Source: Syngnathus acus (Eukaryota; Chordata; Actinopteri; Syngnathiformes; Syngnathidae). From it: 64,000 nt of DNA. Positions 27,401 to 39,935 of the stretch are shown piece after piece. The notes under the pieces are model-generated. The model searched no databases. It was given only the letters and a program-made list of their open reading frames with translations, and was not told the origin of the DNA. The DNA is taken from positions 10,241,956-10,305,955 of the forward strand of contig NC_051095.1 of NCBI RefSeq assembly GCF_901709675.1. Direction: 5' to 3'. How positions within the stretch are numbered: the stretch's first letter is position 1; the number at the start of each line of letters is the position of its first letter. The position numbers and the translations under genes are program-made.

Positions 27401-30400
27401 GGCAAATCCCTGCCCAGATAGATTCTCAGTGAGATTTGGGCAACGTTTTGTCAATAAAGGATGCTGTTTTGGATATTCAATGATATTGATGTTTTTAATT
27501 TGAATATACATTGACCTAATGGGAGATGGAATGATAAATATTGAAAACTCAGCTTGAGAATTTCTGCTTGGTGCAGTTTTAATTCAATTTTATGAATAAT
27601 GAATCTGAAAAATATCAACGTCAGTTCCTGTTTTTTCCTATTTCCCTGCATGCTGAGTACATTCAAGAATGCGAGAAGACTCATGCATGCCCGATCCCAT
27701 TGTAAAATCGCCAAAGGGCGAGTTTGTCATTTTCCTACCCTTCGCTCGCTTGTTGTGTCCCCTGGTGCTTTTAAACTTTTAATTGCCCCATGTACAAGGA
27801 CAGGAACAAAGATTTGCATCTCATTTGAAAGCTATTAAAATGTTATTTTTCATAACATTCTCGTCCAAATAGTTGCTGGGAAGATTTATCATTTTTTGTT
27901 TTTACACAAAGACAAACGCTCATAGCGTACCTTGAAGACATAAAAGCATTTTGAATAAATAAATAATTAAATAAAAGGACATGGGCTGCATAGATATATA
28001 GTGCAACAATAAACAATATGTCAATACTTCTTTAAAGATGTAACGATATTGTAATGGTTAAAATACATCAATAGCAAGATATCTGATTGACTCGCTCGCC
28101 TACCTAGCCTGAAATATGGTCAAGAAAGATAAAGACATAGATTTAGAGATGGTTCGAGAGACAGATAAAAACAAGATAACTATATTGTATATCGTAGTTA
28201 TTGATTTAAAGATGGAGGGTGCGTTCCGGAATTCACGCCGATGCCCATGCACTAGCACTATTCTAAGAGTGGTTGTTTATGAAGAGGCAGAGTTAATTAT
28301 TCCATTCACTTTCTAAAACTTGCTCGCTGGATAGTTAATCTTTTAGTTTATCATCAACAACTAGCAGGATAGCCAGAACATTAGTTTGCCAAAATATGAC
28401 CTACCTAAAATAGATCATTTATTTATATTGAGAGCCCCCAAAAATATCTTAAAGACAATAAAGACATTTTTAAATTTACCCTTAGAAGTGAGAATTAACT
28501 CTACAGAAAGTAATGAATGGAAGGTTCTAACATGGTAGCAATTTAAATGAGCAACGTTATTTTTTTTTTCTTCTCAACGATAGGTTAGCTAGCTAGCTAA
28601 ATATTTTCATTTGGTAATATTAACGTGGTGCTCTCATTCTGCAGCCATGCGTGAAACTAAGGAGGCCCTGGAGAATGTGAGCGTGTCCCTGCAAGTGCTG
28701 CAGGAGGCCACGGGCAAGCTCGACTTTAACCTGAGCCTGGTCCGGGCCAACATCAAGCGCTCCCTCAACGATCCCGGTTGCCACGATGAAGCGTCAGATG
28801 CCACCTCGGCCCAGCTGTGCCGGGGCATTCGCCAGTCGCTCGAGCAGCTGCACATCAGCGCCAACTTCACACGGGTACCAAGCATACACCTTTTAAACAG
28901 ATTTATGTATTAGGTGTCAACGTTGATCCAAAATATATAACGTTCTTGAATTTTAGACTTTTTTTAAACATTTGATTCATCATGTAGTATGCGTGTATTT
29001 TTAATTAAATGTATTATTCATTATGAATATTGATTAAATATTTGTATGTTTTATGAATCAGTTGTATTTCTTAAAATACATGTATTTGTTAACATTTGAA
29101 AACAAATGTTGACCTTCATTTTAAAGAAATATCTCTAGAATGTCGTCAAGTGAGTGTACAAAAATGAACAAACAATTGTTTTTGTTTGTTTAGATACCGT
29201 AATACAGTGGTTCCCAAACTTTTGCAGGCTGGCGCCCCCTTTGGCTCCCCAGTGAATTCCTAGCGCCCCCCCCCCCCCCCCCCCCAAGGACCGGCATTTA
29301 TATAAATAAATAATACATTTATATAAATAAATAAATAATACATTTATAATATCATTACCATTACGTTGAATTAGTGGGAGCACTGAGTTTGTTTCTCAGA
29401 AACGAGCCGGTCCCATCTAGACGTAATCTGAGACAATGACACCCGAAGTGATTTAAGGTTTGTCTTTTATTGCAGGATGCTTGGTCTCCATGTGTTGAAG
29501 CAGTTTTGAATGCTTCACTGCCTGGTTAGTTAGCCTGTCGCCACATATTAGCTTTGCGGGCTCGACTGGGGAAACATGTCACGTGACCGGGACGAGTGTC
29601 TTGACCTGAATTAATTGATCGTCGATAAAAAAAAAAATTCTGTGCGGCTTGGCGGCCCGGTACCAAGTGACCCACGGACCGGTACCGGTCCGCGGCCCGG
29701 TGGTTGGGGACCACTGCCCTAACCAGCTCAACCCAACACAACACGGCGCGTTCTGGCGAGTCCGCAATTTCATGTTGACTTGAACTCAAGATGATGTTGA
29801 CCGCCAGAATGCGGTTTTTATTATAAGATAAAATTCTGAACATTACAAGCTTGAAATTACAAACCTGAGCTTTTGCTTTTGTAGTCTATGCAGTCGGATC
29901 TGACTGGGCCAGAGCGGCGTGTTGTGTACAAATCGACTGCCGCCCCCCTACCGCCCCCCTACCGCCCCTTTCTTCCTCACCGCCCCCCCAGAGCTTTCCA
30001 CCGCCCCCAGGGGGGCGGTACCGCCCACTTTGGGAACCACTGCCGTAATACATTTAGCCGGAATTACCTTTTGTGATTACAGAGCATTCCGTGCATTTTT
30101 TTGCATTTAATTAACTAAAATGAATCCAACGCTATTGACGTTTTGTCGTTTAAATAATGCAATTCCATTCAACATTAATTCAATATATGTATTTTGGTGT
30201 TTATATAACAAACAAAATTTCGCAGAAATAAGTCTCAATGAATTTTTGTGTGCTTTGTTAATTAATGAATGTCTGATTGAATACAGTGCAATTGCCCAAA
30301 TGACATGTGTGGCTATTCTATTTTTTTATCATTTCAGCTTCCCAACGTAAATGCTCAATTGGAGAAGATGAATGATGTGTTAAAAACGGACCTCAGCACC

Positions 30401-33400
30401 GTCATCAACAAGGTGAATGGAAAGTCTTTATCATTATTTGACATTGATGTTGTTGATGACCTCTGGGGAAAACAACATAAAAATATGCATTTAAAAAAAA
30501 ATAATAATAATTGTTTCGTCGTTTAGGGTTACGCATCCTTGAACGACACGCCTTACATGGTGATGGTACAGACCCGGCCTGTTGTTGACCGTAAGTAAAA
30601 AAGAAAAAGTTGGGATTTTTGAAAATTTTGAAATTAATGTGATTGATTTTTATGTACACTAAAACTCTTGTATTTTGCTTTCACTGAATCTGTATTAGCA
30701 ATCCAGAGTTTAGTGGAGAACATCGGTGAGAACATAGGCAACCTGTCCAAAGTGTTGCCCGTACAAAACTCCTTGTCCAAGTTCACCATTTTCATCAGCC
30801 ACGTCCACGCCAAGATTGAGGACCAGTACCCTGAAATTGACAAGGTGGACTTCTACAGGTCAGACCGCTGCTGTTTGTGTCATCAGTGTGTGAAAGATTA
30901 CCCAAATTTAAAGGATGCTTGATTAACATGTAAAAATAATTAAAATGGATTAATAGTCCCGTGACCCTTGTGATGATGGTTCAGAGAATGGATGGGTGGA
31001 AATAAACAGTTAACAAATAACTACTTGCATCCATGTTAACTATAACACAAATGGAGGTTGATGTGTGCGTGTTGCATTTCAATGATCCTATTTCCTTGCA
31101 CCTTGTGTTGCATGTGGGTGCATCAGGTGGACGGGTTGCGTGGCTTTGTGCTGCATTCTGGTACTGGTGCTGGCCTTCAACTACCTGGGCTTACTGTGCG
31201 GTACACTAGGATACGACAAGCACGCCTCGCCCACTACGCGAGGCTGCATCTCCAACACGGGAGGCACCATGCTCATGGCGTAAGAAATAGATCCTCATTT
31301 CTGATAACATCTCAAATTAAAAACTTGCTTTATTGGACATAACCATAAAAAGAAACTGAAATCTATACTTTGTCCACCCGGATCCTAAATGTTTATACTA
31401 CAGCCAAAAAATATTTCCATTTGACATAAGTGTAATCCATGTTTTTAAAGGATCCCCATTTTTGACACCACTTCTAACAAAATAAATATTAAAATGTAGT
31501 TCTGAAAAAAATAGCCGCACTGACACTGTTGATATTGACATTTCTAACAAAATAATAAAAAAAAATAGTGCTATTAGGCCTAAAACAAAGAGACCATGTT
31601 GAAAAACGAATCCCTACTTCTGATACGAGTAACAAAAACATTGTTCAGTTGGCCTTAAAAATAATTCTGCATATTAAAAAAATATTCCAACTTTTGACTG
31701 AAAGCTGTTTGTTGGACATTAAAAAAATAGCACCGCTTCTAATATTGACTGACATCACTTGAAACAAAAAAATACTTTGGGGGTCCTAGAAATATGATGC
31801 CCCATTTTAAAAATCGTTCCCCTGCTTCTTCATTACTCTTGATTTGTTTTTATCATTATTGTCATAATCATGTGTCTCCTGGTTGCCAGTGGTGTGGGTT
31901 TCAGCTTCATCTTCTCCTGGATTCTGATGGGCCTGCTGACCATCATCTTCCTGGTGGGTGGCAACATGGAGAAGCTCATCTGCGAGCCGTTTCACACCAA
32001 GGAACTCTTTAAGGCCAGTGCTCAAGTGACCAATCATTACAATATTTCAACACTATTAAATGTGATTGGTTGTCACCTTACTGCTTTCCAACCCATCTCC
32101 AGGTGGTGGACGCTCCATATCTGGTGAATCCTGAGTGGAGGAACTTCATCCCGGGGTACTTGTACAACGACTCAGAGCTAGATCTCACGGCAGAGAGCTT
32201 GTACAGGTGAAAATATGAAGTGTTGATTTTCAAAAATATATACTTCTACATACACGTGACTTAACCAGAAATGACTTTCTCCTGACTTCTGATTAGTAAT
32301 ATTTCCAGCATTTGTCTGGTACACTATAATGTGTACAGTGGAGGGTTTTTGTTACCCCAGAGGAGGGGGAGTAACAGCATTTTTTTTTTTTTTTTGCTAT
32401 GGAGCTGTGTGAGATCATTCCTTGTTTCCCAAACATGTTGAGCTCCATTGTGTCCATTTAAATCCACATACATGACGTAGCGGTGTAAACCTGAAGTCAG
32501 ATTTACACTGTGCAGACTTCATGCATCAGTGGCTAGAATAAACTTCCTGTCAGGAGGCTAAAGTGTGTATTAGCGACTTCCTGTTATGTTCACTGGGTGG
32601 CAGCAAATGCTTTGACTAATAGTCCCCTATGTGTGTGTCTTGCAGCACTTGCAAAGAAAACAAAGGCATCTACTCCGCCCTGCGCCTGGACAAAGTTTTT
32701 AATGTATCATCTTTCCTCAACACCACAATGGTCAGTGAATGCAACATGGCTTCTTACTACTCTGCTATACAGCTGCTTTTTTTTAATTGATTTGTGAATC
32801 TTATCAATATAAACACATGTGGCCTGGGGGCATTGCTTTAATGCGAGAATAATAATGGTAATAATAAGTGAAAATTAATAATAATTGATGATATCTGATA
32901 CTACTACAAATAATCATGAAGTATCTCCTTTCAAGGGATACAAGATATAGATATTTGAATTTAATATTTTGTAATTTGTTGTACTAATTTATTAATAGTG
33001 GAAACTCTAGTAAAAGCAGGAAAAAACATTTAGCATTTTGTTTTATTAATGTTGAATTTGCTGAATTTGTAAAATAAATAAATATATATATATATGAATG
33101 AATACAAATAAATATGTTAAATCTCAATGTTAAATCTCAAAACATATGTAAATGTGCCATTCAAATTCCGAAAGCATTTAATAGGGCATTAAAATACAAA
33201 TATTTATTTTCTGATAATTTGTGCTATTGTACCATACGATTCAGCTTGAAATTATGCCCTGAAGACATGTGGGTGGGAAAACAACACATTTTTATTTTTT
33301 AAATGTTTATATTCACAATTATCAGATTTTTGATTTTCAACTTGTAGCTCGTTGAAAGTGTACCCAATAAAGTTGGTTCCACAATTTGTTTGTCTAACGT

Positions 33401-36400
33401 ATTTATTTTATACTCTCCCAAAAAGCTGTATGCCCCTTCTACAGCTTAGTAAATAAAACATTTCCGCTTTTTTTGTGATGGGCTTGTTTTCTCTGTTGAC
33501 AGTTCACAGCGGACATGGTAACCCTTTTGAGCAGCGTGAAGATTGACCTGAGAGGGATCATCTTGCTGGAAGCGGAGAGCAAGCAGAACCTTCTGGATTT
33601 CTCCGAAGCGGGTCTGTCGGAAATAAACTACGCAGATTACCTGGAAGAGGTGACGCATTACTTTCAAAATGAGATTCATAGCTTTTCTAATTGACAAAAA
33701 TTCTGTGCACATTCCTCGAATTGATCTTCAAATTAAATTTTGTGTGAATGAAGTGTAACTAAATCGTACAAATGTGGTTTCTCTCCCGCAGGTCAACAAA
33801 GGCGTCACAGTGGTGGACCTGCTCTCATTTGCCAAAGAGCTGGAAGCTCAGACAGACCTGATGGTATTTAACACCCCGCTCGGTTTGTCCGTTTCGTTCA
33901 ATTATTCATGTTGAATACGTCTCCGCTGGAGCATCTCTGCCTGGCCTAGTAGGGCTTTGCATGAAATCAACAATTACTACTTGTATACAGTTGTGAGACA
34001 AACAAACAAAATACTTGATGAATTGAGCTCTTAGTGTTCTATAAGGCGGAGAATTCCATTCAGGGCCTTATTTAGGAAAATTGTTTGCTGTTTACAGCAG
34101 AAACAGTTATTCGTAGCCAAATGCAACGACAGATTAGACTCAATCACCATTTAGTATAACAATGCAAAATATGCGGCGATCCGATGCCGCCATATTACCA
34201 ACACTGTAATATCTAACAAGGTGTGTATGTTTTTTGCGTGTGATCCAGCCTCGAGGTCCTCTGCAAACGTCTCTGAAAGGTCACGCGGACACCGTGCGAC
34301 AGATCCACAGCCACCAGGTGGTCCCCATGCAGCAGGCCATGGTAGGCTCCCACTAAAGCCACGCCCATTTGCCATCGCCATTTGCAGCCCCTCCCTTCTT
34401 TATTTAGTTATGTTGACATTTCACATTTGAAATGAGCTGTTAGGCTTTTTAAGAAGACACACCATCTGTTTCAATGTACTTCTTTATGCTTGTTTTCTAT
34501 TTTCAAGAAATATGTTAGAGCCAGGGTAAGCAAGCACATGGGTGTGTTCATCATGTGTTTTTGTCACTTTGTGCAATGTAGAAGCGTTGTTTGCAACAAG
34601 TGGTGCAGGTGGCATGTCATTTTTTTGGTTTACTCGGTTACACACTTGTTTGTGTATTTTTTGTGCTTGGCGGAGGTCATACAAGCGATTCTGAACTGCA
34701 CTACTTGGTGTAAACTGGTTACTCGAGTGGTTTGTGTTTTTCTGATGGCACACCTGAAAAAATGTATCTCATTTTAAAGGATACAATCACAATGTGGGTT
34801 TCGCGTGTGTGTCTGTGTGTGTGTTTTTATGCTTGTGTGTGTGTCTTGGTGTAAATCCTTCGAAGCAGTGACTCCCATCCACAACCATTTCAATTTTAAT
34901 AGGTCAGAAAACTCTAATTTACAACATATCTCAAATCTTCTCAATATCTTATTGAGGAATTCACTGGACCACTCTTAACTAAGCTGTTTTTGCTTAAAAA
35001 AGAAGAAAAAAGGAAAAAAGCGAAGCAATTAGTCAAGTCACTCATTAGAAGAGGGTAGCACTGTATTTTTTTTTGGTGTATTTAGTTTTTGTGAATTTAG
35101 TTTTGTTTGCTGTGCCGTGAGATTTTCTTATGTAAAATGTGTCTTGGTTGGGACACACTGCTTTAAAGTGTAGTATTGAATGACTTTGTGGCCAAAATGG
35201 CAACAAGTATCCTTTGTCAATCAGCGGTTTGACATTTTGCTTTCCTCCTCTTTGAAAGTGAAGGTCACTTATTTTATTTATGTCACAGCCACTTTATTTC
35301 CTCAACTAGTGGCCGTTGCCTCAATTAGTCGCAAGGACCATAATCCATTTAATCTTTTCCACATGCATCCATTTTTACATAGCGCATGTCCTCATCAGTT
35401 TACCAATCAAACCAATCGTTATCCGACTGGATAAGCGGTATAGAAAATGGATGCTCAACTTTTAAGAGGGCTCTTTTCATTCTGAATCCTTCTGCATGTA
35501 TGCTGTGACATATCACAAATATGGTCACTCTTGATCGTTTTTGCTGACTCATCATAATCCAGGCTCTATGATTGTCCATTCTTCTTTGTTTCCCTTGAAG
35601 AGCTCCCTTAACCAGAACATGAGGTTCCTGGAGAGAACGGCCTCAGACCTGCCAGTAAGTCAGCGAGCTACACACCCAACCAAATTCAAAAAAGACGTCC
35701 GATAGCCCCACAGAAATGGGCAAAAAGTCAAACATGAGAATGAATCTCTCGCCTCTCAATTTGTTTCTTGTCCACAGAACAAAGTCTTAGCTATACTAGA
35801 CGCCATCAACGCAACCCAGTATCTCATTTCCCAGAATGCAACGCATCTTATTAATCAGGTAACAACATGACTCCCATTACAGACATGATATTCCATATTA
35901 ATGTCATTTCTAATTTCAAACAAATGTTTTCCCCTTCAGGAGAGCACAAAATATGCATCAACTATTGTGGGTTACTTCCATCAATACATAGAGTGGGTCA
36001 AGACATCAGTAAGTCATAAGACTGTAATAGCACATTGATAATATGTAATAACATATGCAATACACTGTTCTGTTTATGTGTCACCTTGATGCAGCTGGCA
36101 ATGGAGGTGGCGCCATGCAAGCCTTTCAGCAATGTGCTGGACACAGCGGAAATTTTTACCTGCAGCTTCCTGGTGGACTCTATGGTAAATATACATGCAT
36201 ACATGCTATACATGTGTTTTCAAATGAGATACTAATGACTATATAGTTGCAAAAACTAAAAAAAAAAAATTCCTAGAGTGTAGGTTAGATTATGGTTTTA
36301 AGGAGTGCAATTTAAAAAAAAAAAAGAAAAGTTTTTTTAATCAATCTGGAGATTAAAAAAGGTATATATGACTAGATTTTCAAATTACATTAGAGCATAA

Positions 36401-39125
36401 ATAGCTTACCTGGGATGCGGCCATTTTAAAACTTTGTGAAAATCTTGGGGTGTGAAAACCTGAATTTGCCAATTTTCAAATGTTTTGGGGGCTGTCAAAA
36501 TTAATTCTTCTAAAATGAGATAGAAATATCACGGTTTCTTAAAGTTGTGCCACAGAAAACGTGAGTGAGTGTGAAAAAAATATTAAGTGTCAATTGTGGG
36601 GGCTAAAATTTAATATGGCATTTTTTTCATCTGGGGGGCTGAAAATGAATATGCTTTTCCTTTTAAATGAGATGATAAAAGGTTTCATAGTCATGTAGGT
36701 CTATCATCAAATTTTCTGCAAAAAAAAAAATTTGAAAATGTTCCCACTCATACATCTAAATGAAATTTAATTGCAGATACTAATGGATGTTTTTTGTGCA
36801 GAATGTGTTCTGGATGGGTCTGGGCTGCAGTACGCTCTTCCTCATCCCAAGCATCGTGTTTGCTGTCAAGCTGGCCAAGTTCTACCGCAGGATGGACACG
36901 GAGGACGTTTATGACGAGTAGGTGTTTTTGCTGCCTTTTTGTTATTTGTTTTTGTAACCCGTACCTCCTAGTAAAAATACGTATTCGAAATGCTTACTGT
37001 TTGACTGCTAGTTCCTCTTTAACCCTCCTGTTAGGTTTGTTTTCTAGATATGTTAAATGTGACTCGCAAGTTTAACGATCCTAATCAAGGATGGACAACT
37101 CCTACGACCACACTTGGAGGGGCCCCTTGATGAAAAAAAAAAATCATAATAAATAAATATAGTATTATACTATAAACGTTTCCTCTGCCACCACCACCCA
37201 ACTCATATTCACAGATTTTTTTTCCCCAGTATTTTTTTCAAATGATTTGTCTTTTAACCTAAGATGACTTTTGTTGAGAGAAACGGCCTTGAACTCGCCA
37301 GTCCAGAATTAGACTTCCCAAAAACTTTCAACTAAGGGCTCAATTTGACCAGCAAAATAACAGGAGGGTTACAACTGCTGCTTTCTGGCAATAGTTTGAG
37401 AAGGAGATTAGATTGACGTTTTGTTTTCAAGCTTCTTTTGTCCAACCCTAACGCTTTCTTCCTGCTTTTATTTCCTCCTTCCACATAGTTCCTCCGTTTC
37501 CGGGACTTGGCATTTTACTTTGTGATAACCATTTCTACTATTTCCATCATCCGGCTCATCCCTCATCCTCTCTTTTTGCTTTTGACATCTCCTCCTCTTC
37601 CTCTTGGCACTCTGCACTTTACAAAGATACTCTGAAGGCATGTTCCTTTTGTAAACGGGAGGAGGGGGAAGGCTACTTCCTGGTGCATTCCATATAACAT
37701 TTGTTTATGTTTTGCCATGAATCACCCATTTCTGCTTTTAACTATTGAAGAGTTTACAACTACTAATTGTCGGTGCTGGTTTTTGGGGTGTCCCTCGTCT
37801 TTCACTAAAGGGCTCTCCCAATTGTGACCTTACAAAAGCTTAAATGCGCATTGCTGTAAATAATACAAAAGAAAATGGTGCCCCCATTGACAAGGATCAC
37901 AAGCATGCCACATGTTTCATCACACATCTTTCATGCTTTTGTTTGTATGCAATGTTTTGTTTTCAGTATGGGAAGTGGTAATAATGGTTATCATAGCGAG
38001 CCCCCACAAGGCATCCTAAACCCCCCCGTGACCAGGTAAATACGCTCGTTGGTAGTCCAATGCATGCAATATGGTGGCGGTAGCATGCGCACGCACATTT
38101 GCACTCAACACGCTTAACTTTTTCTCAGTAGACTGTACTGCGCATTTAGCTTATTATTTTTTCCAGGGTTTCAATTGAATGAAAGGCTCTCGTACCAACT
38201 TAAAGCAGATGACGGCTGTTGATTTTAGCGGGAATTCAAGTGACAGTGTAAAGCTGCATAGTCACACATTTATGTATCTGGATTAGTTTTGTTTTTTGAG
38301 TATGCAGTGTTTTCCAGATCTTGCAATTTTCTGTCTTATGCTCATCTTGTGAAGCAATCAAAGGCAGTGCATAACTGCCAATGGGAAGAAAACATGAACA
38401 TAACATAAAATAGTGCTCTAAGGAATTCTTGTAATTCTGTCCTTCACTTTTGGTTGCTGCTGAATGTTTTTTATTGTTTTCGAGGTGGCAGAGCTGCAAC
38501 ACGGTGTCATCAAATCATTGTTTCCTCTTGTTTAGAGTCAGCCAAAATCCAATGAATGTGCACCTGATCCTTTTGTTCCCAGAGAGGCAAGCATGGCAAA
38601 ACGCTTGGGATTGTGCTTCTTTTCTTTTCCTTTTTAATTTCACCTCAAAAATAAATAAATAACTGCATGTTTTTGTTTTTTTAATACTCAACGATTGAAT
38701 ATGAGCCCAGAAATTCAGGCAGAGAGCAAAACATGTAATGTCTCTTAATGGCCACAATTCATCATAAGAGAGGCAGGGTTTGTAGATGAAAACATGTATG
38801 AAATTAAAAAGTTCTTTTAAGCAACACTTTTTTTGTATTACAACACTTTTTTTTTTCAGTTCATGGCATCAAGTTTGAAAGGGAAAATAAAAAGAAAGTA
38901 GAGTGTGTTTTTCAGTGGCAGTGCTTGACGCTTGCCTTTTCATGTTTTGCTCTCTGGCCTAATGATCGCCTTGTTTATTCCCAAAATATGTTTTTTTAAT
39001 TATTATTTTTTTTAATTTCTGTGTATGGTCGTTAATGTTGTTGTTCCTGTGCTAGCATCCCAACGTACGATACCATGAACAGGTTCCCACGGGCCTCGGC
39101 TCCTCCGAGGCACATCGACTGGTGA
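7214..39125 (+). CDS. prom1: Prominin-1 (CD133-like five-pass membrane glycoprotein), 25 coding exons
   Basis: Exons: 7214-7442, 17510-17568, 17818-17844, 19904-20109, 24762-24882, 25487-25550, 26021-26110, 28645-28874, 30338-30412, 30527-30590, 30699-30858, 31127-31279, 31890-32013, 32103-32206, 32646-32730, 33503-33649, 33792-33863, 34249-34341, 35601-35654, 35778-35858, 35940-36008, 36095-36184, 36802-36917, 37967-38035, 39056-39125. Phases agree throughout: 2652 nt, 883 aa (human about 865). Signal peptide [17 protein letters not shown]; family motifs [71 protein letters not shown]. Membrane segments lie near residues 111-133, 157-181, 443-466, 494-517 and 802-824, leaving two large extracellular loops with many N-x-S/T sites. 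Prominin-1 sits in cholesterol-rich membrane protrusions and photoreceptor disc rims. All donors are GT except 32014 (GC). The terminal exon is probably alternative (see 39908 and 41233). The a/b paralogue is undetermined. Confidence 0.95.
7640..9000. repeat. prom1 intron 1: degenerate GCTAA-rich repeat
   Basis: Words such as TGCTAACATGGCTAAACAAA and GCTAATGCTAACACAGCAAA recur irregularly between AT-rich spacers, with a 15-A run near 8100. No exon signal is seen here. Confidence 0.4.
9364..9447 (+). repeat. (AC)42 microsatellite
   Basis: Uninterrupted AC dinucleotide tract of 84 bases in prom1 intron 1. The ORF that reads it as Thr-His repeats is not a gene. Confidence 0.98.
9480..10980. repeat. 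prom1 intron 1: degenerate TATC/GATA-rich minisatellite
   Basis: Divergent copies of a unit like CTCTCAGGGTACAGTATCAA followed by TACACTAGTATTTGATATC recur at 9600-10140 and 10590-10980, about 50-70 bases apart. They are separated by unique-looking DNA with a 15-A run near 10211. Confidence 0.55.
10981..14360. other. prom1 intron 1, no gene recognised
   Basis: A mixture of AT-rich and moderately GC-rich DNA without an ORF that looks conserved. The 65-96 aa open frames at 11427, 13201 and 13979 lack family motifs, splice context or codon bias. Confidence 0.5.
14370..14890 (+). repeat. Telomere-like degenerate minisatellite (TTTCAAACTAGGGTTAGGG)
   Basis: Copies of GTTTCAAACTAGGGTTAGGG and variants (TTTGAAGTATGGTTTTAAAC) run for about 500 bases, with irregular spacing of about 19-40 bases. 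The GGGTTA core equals the vertebrate telomere hexamer, but it alternates with the non-telomeric TTTCAAACTA segment. The same family in reverse orientation is at 47520-47640, 48270-48410 and 52710-52810, and in forward orientation at 43640-43725. Confidence 0.8.
14900..17500. other. prom1 intron 1, 3' part: no gene recognised
   Basis: AT-rich intronic DNA. The phrase CCCACTTCTGACAC occurs at 15524 and 15665 (also near 13683), linking it to the degenerate repeat at 31380-31800. A segment 'CAGGCTGATATTAGA.TCTGGTGGCGTTTAGAGC' occurs twice (15741 and 16096), a local duplication. Confidence 0.45.
17818..17844 (+). other. prom1: prom1 27-nt cassette exon (PENIVLSLQ)
   Basis: Acceptor ccttcag, donor gtaaaa; nine codons in phase 0 on both sides, so skipping keeps the frame. 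It corresponds to human PETVILGLK, the nine-residue facultative exon that distinguishes two major human prominin-1 splice forms (established knowledge). Use of the cassette in this species is inference. Confidence 0.85.
18230..21590. repeat. Degenerate minisatellite around prom1 exon 4, unit about 55-60 bp
   Basis: A unit resembling GGTGCTAAACCATTCCAAAA followed by TGTCCACATTTGCATATAAG and CACATGCATTTTT repeats at 18350-18740, 19500-19830, 20150-20300 and, inverted in part, 21180-21560. Exon 4 (19904-20109) lies inside it. Copies are 60-85 percent similar by eye. Confidence 0.65.
21600..24740. other. prom1 intron 4, 3' part: no gene recognised
   Basis: An 18-A run lies near 22060. Otherwise this is unique-looking intronic sequence. 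The longest open frame (133 codons, minus, 22625-23026) has no start context, family motif or splice support. Confidence 0.4.
26230..26850. repeat. AT-rich degenerate repeat in prom1 (ATCAAGTAAAATAAT)
   Basis: The words ATCAAGTAAAATAATA and AAATTAAAAATC recur about every 17-40 bases over 600 bases. The segment is strongly A-rich on this strand. Confidence 0.5.
27028..27051 (+). other. prom1: Candidate prom1 24-nt cassette microexon (VKIDRAIK)
   Basis: Flanked by ag and gtaaaa. The phase matches the exons on both sides (26110 ends with one codon base, 28645 starts with two), so inclusion inserts exactly eight residues between GLKMTG and AMRETKEAL. The inserted residues are charged and helix-compatible. 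The upstream polypyrimidine tract is weak, so it would be alternatively or rarely used. Confidence 0.45.
29205..30042. mobile_element. hAT-type non-autonomous element with a second hAT fragment nested inside
   Basis: Termini CAGTGGTTCCCAAACTTTTG and CACTTTGGGAACCACTG are inverted. They are flanked by an identical 8-bp duplication CCGTAATA (29197-29204 and 30043-30050), the hAT hallmark. Inside, about 29286-29725 resembles another hAT family, ending CCCGGTGGTTGGGGACCACTG; its left end is replaced by a 20-C run (29266-29285). No transposase frame is present. It sits in prom1 intron 8. Confidence 0.85.
31380..31800. repeat. Degenerate repeat in prom1 intron 12
   Basis: A unit like GGACATTAAAAAAATAGCAC followed by CGCTTCTAATATTGACT recurs four to six times at 60-70 base spacing, heavily diverged, up to the polypyrimidine tract of exon 13. 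Confidence 0.45.
35420..35452 (+). repeat. SINE 3' end fragment
   Basis: GGATAAGCGGTATAGAAAAT followed by GGATG matches the 3' end of the SINE-like family in this window. Confidence 0.5.
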
Positions 39126-39907
39126 CCGAGAGCCCACATTTTCTTGTGGCTCCCGACAGGTACTTTTTTTGCTATGTCTGATAGCATTTTTGGGCTCAAA
39201 GAACATCTTCTTACAACATGGATCAGTCTTTTTGTCAATTGAATTCTTTCACTAAAAATATGAAATAATTCATTCATTGATGGCGATAGATGTTAAAAAT
39301 CCATTCTTACTGGGGCAGTAGTGACTGATTTAATAACATTTCTTTTTTCCGCTCAAGTATGACGTTATGTCTCGTAATGCTGAGTTCATTCCAACATTGT
39401 TTTTCCCTGTAGTATGTTATCTACTATATTATTCTCTCAACATTTTGACTTTTACATGTCATGCTCTGACAATATTGAAGTAATGTTTGAAATGCTTTAA
39501 CTTAATTGTCATTTATCTACGAAACAATCCAACATTATATGTGTGAATTTTCTTGTAATGAGACAACCTGCAAAATTACAACTTTTTTATGTAGAAATTT
39601 GACACAAATTCTCACAAAATCGTATTTTTGCGGCGTAATTGTCGACCTGACTTTTTGTTTTGTAAAATTATAGCTATGTTCAACCTTATGCTACTAACGT
39701 TTCTGTTAAATGTAAAAATATGACTTTTCTTGTGACATTCTTGACTTTTTTTTAAAAAGGTTTTTCTTTTTCGTAATAACAAAAGAATATTCTGGGAGCA
39801 TTAAATTTTTTGGTCATTTTATTTTATTATACCCGCCTCTAATCATCCTTTTCTATGCAAGTAATCCTCCTATCTCTCTTTCTTCAAACTAACCTAACTT
39901 TTTTTAG

Positions 39908-39935
39908 GCTGTCTTCTCTTGCAAGTGACATTATG
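39908..39935 (+). other. prom1: prom1 alternative C-terminal exon (RLSSLASDIM)
   Basis: Acceptor tttttttag, donor gtgaga, 28 nt. Joined to exon 24 (ending 38035) it stays in frame and gives RLSSLASDIM, then continues into 41233 as LP and stop. When exon 25 (39056-39159, with donor gtactt after its stop) is included, this becomes 3' UTR. Confidence 0.6.

Noticed and set aside
37490-37535. Possible extra prom1 exon with in-frame Ser residues after cacatag
   Set aside because: It runs into a stop without a usable donor and has no match to the human VETIPMK exon.
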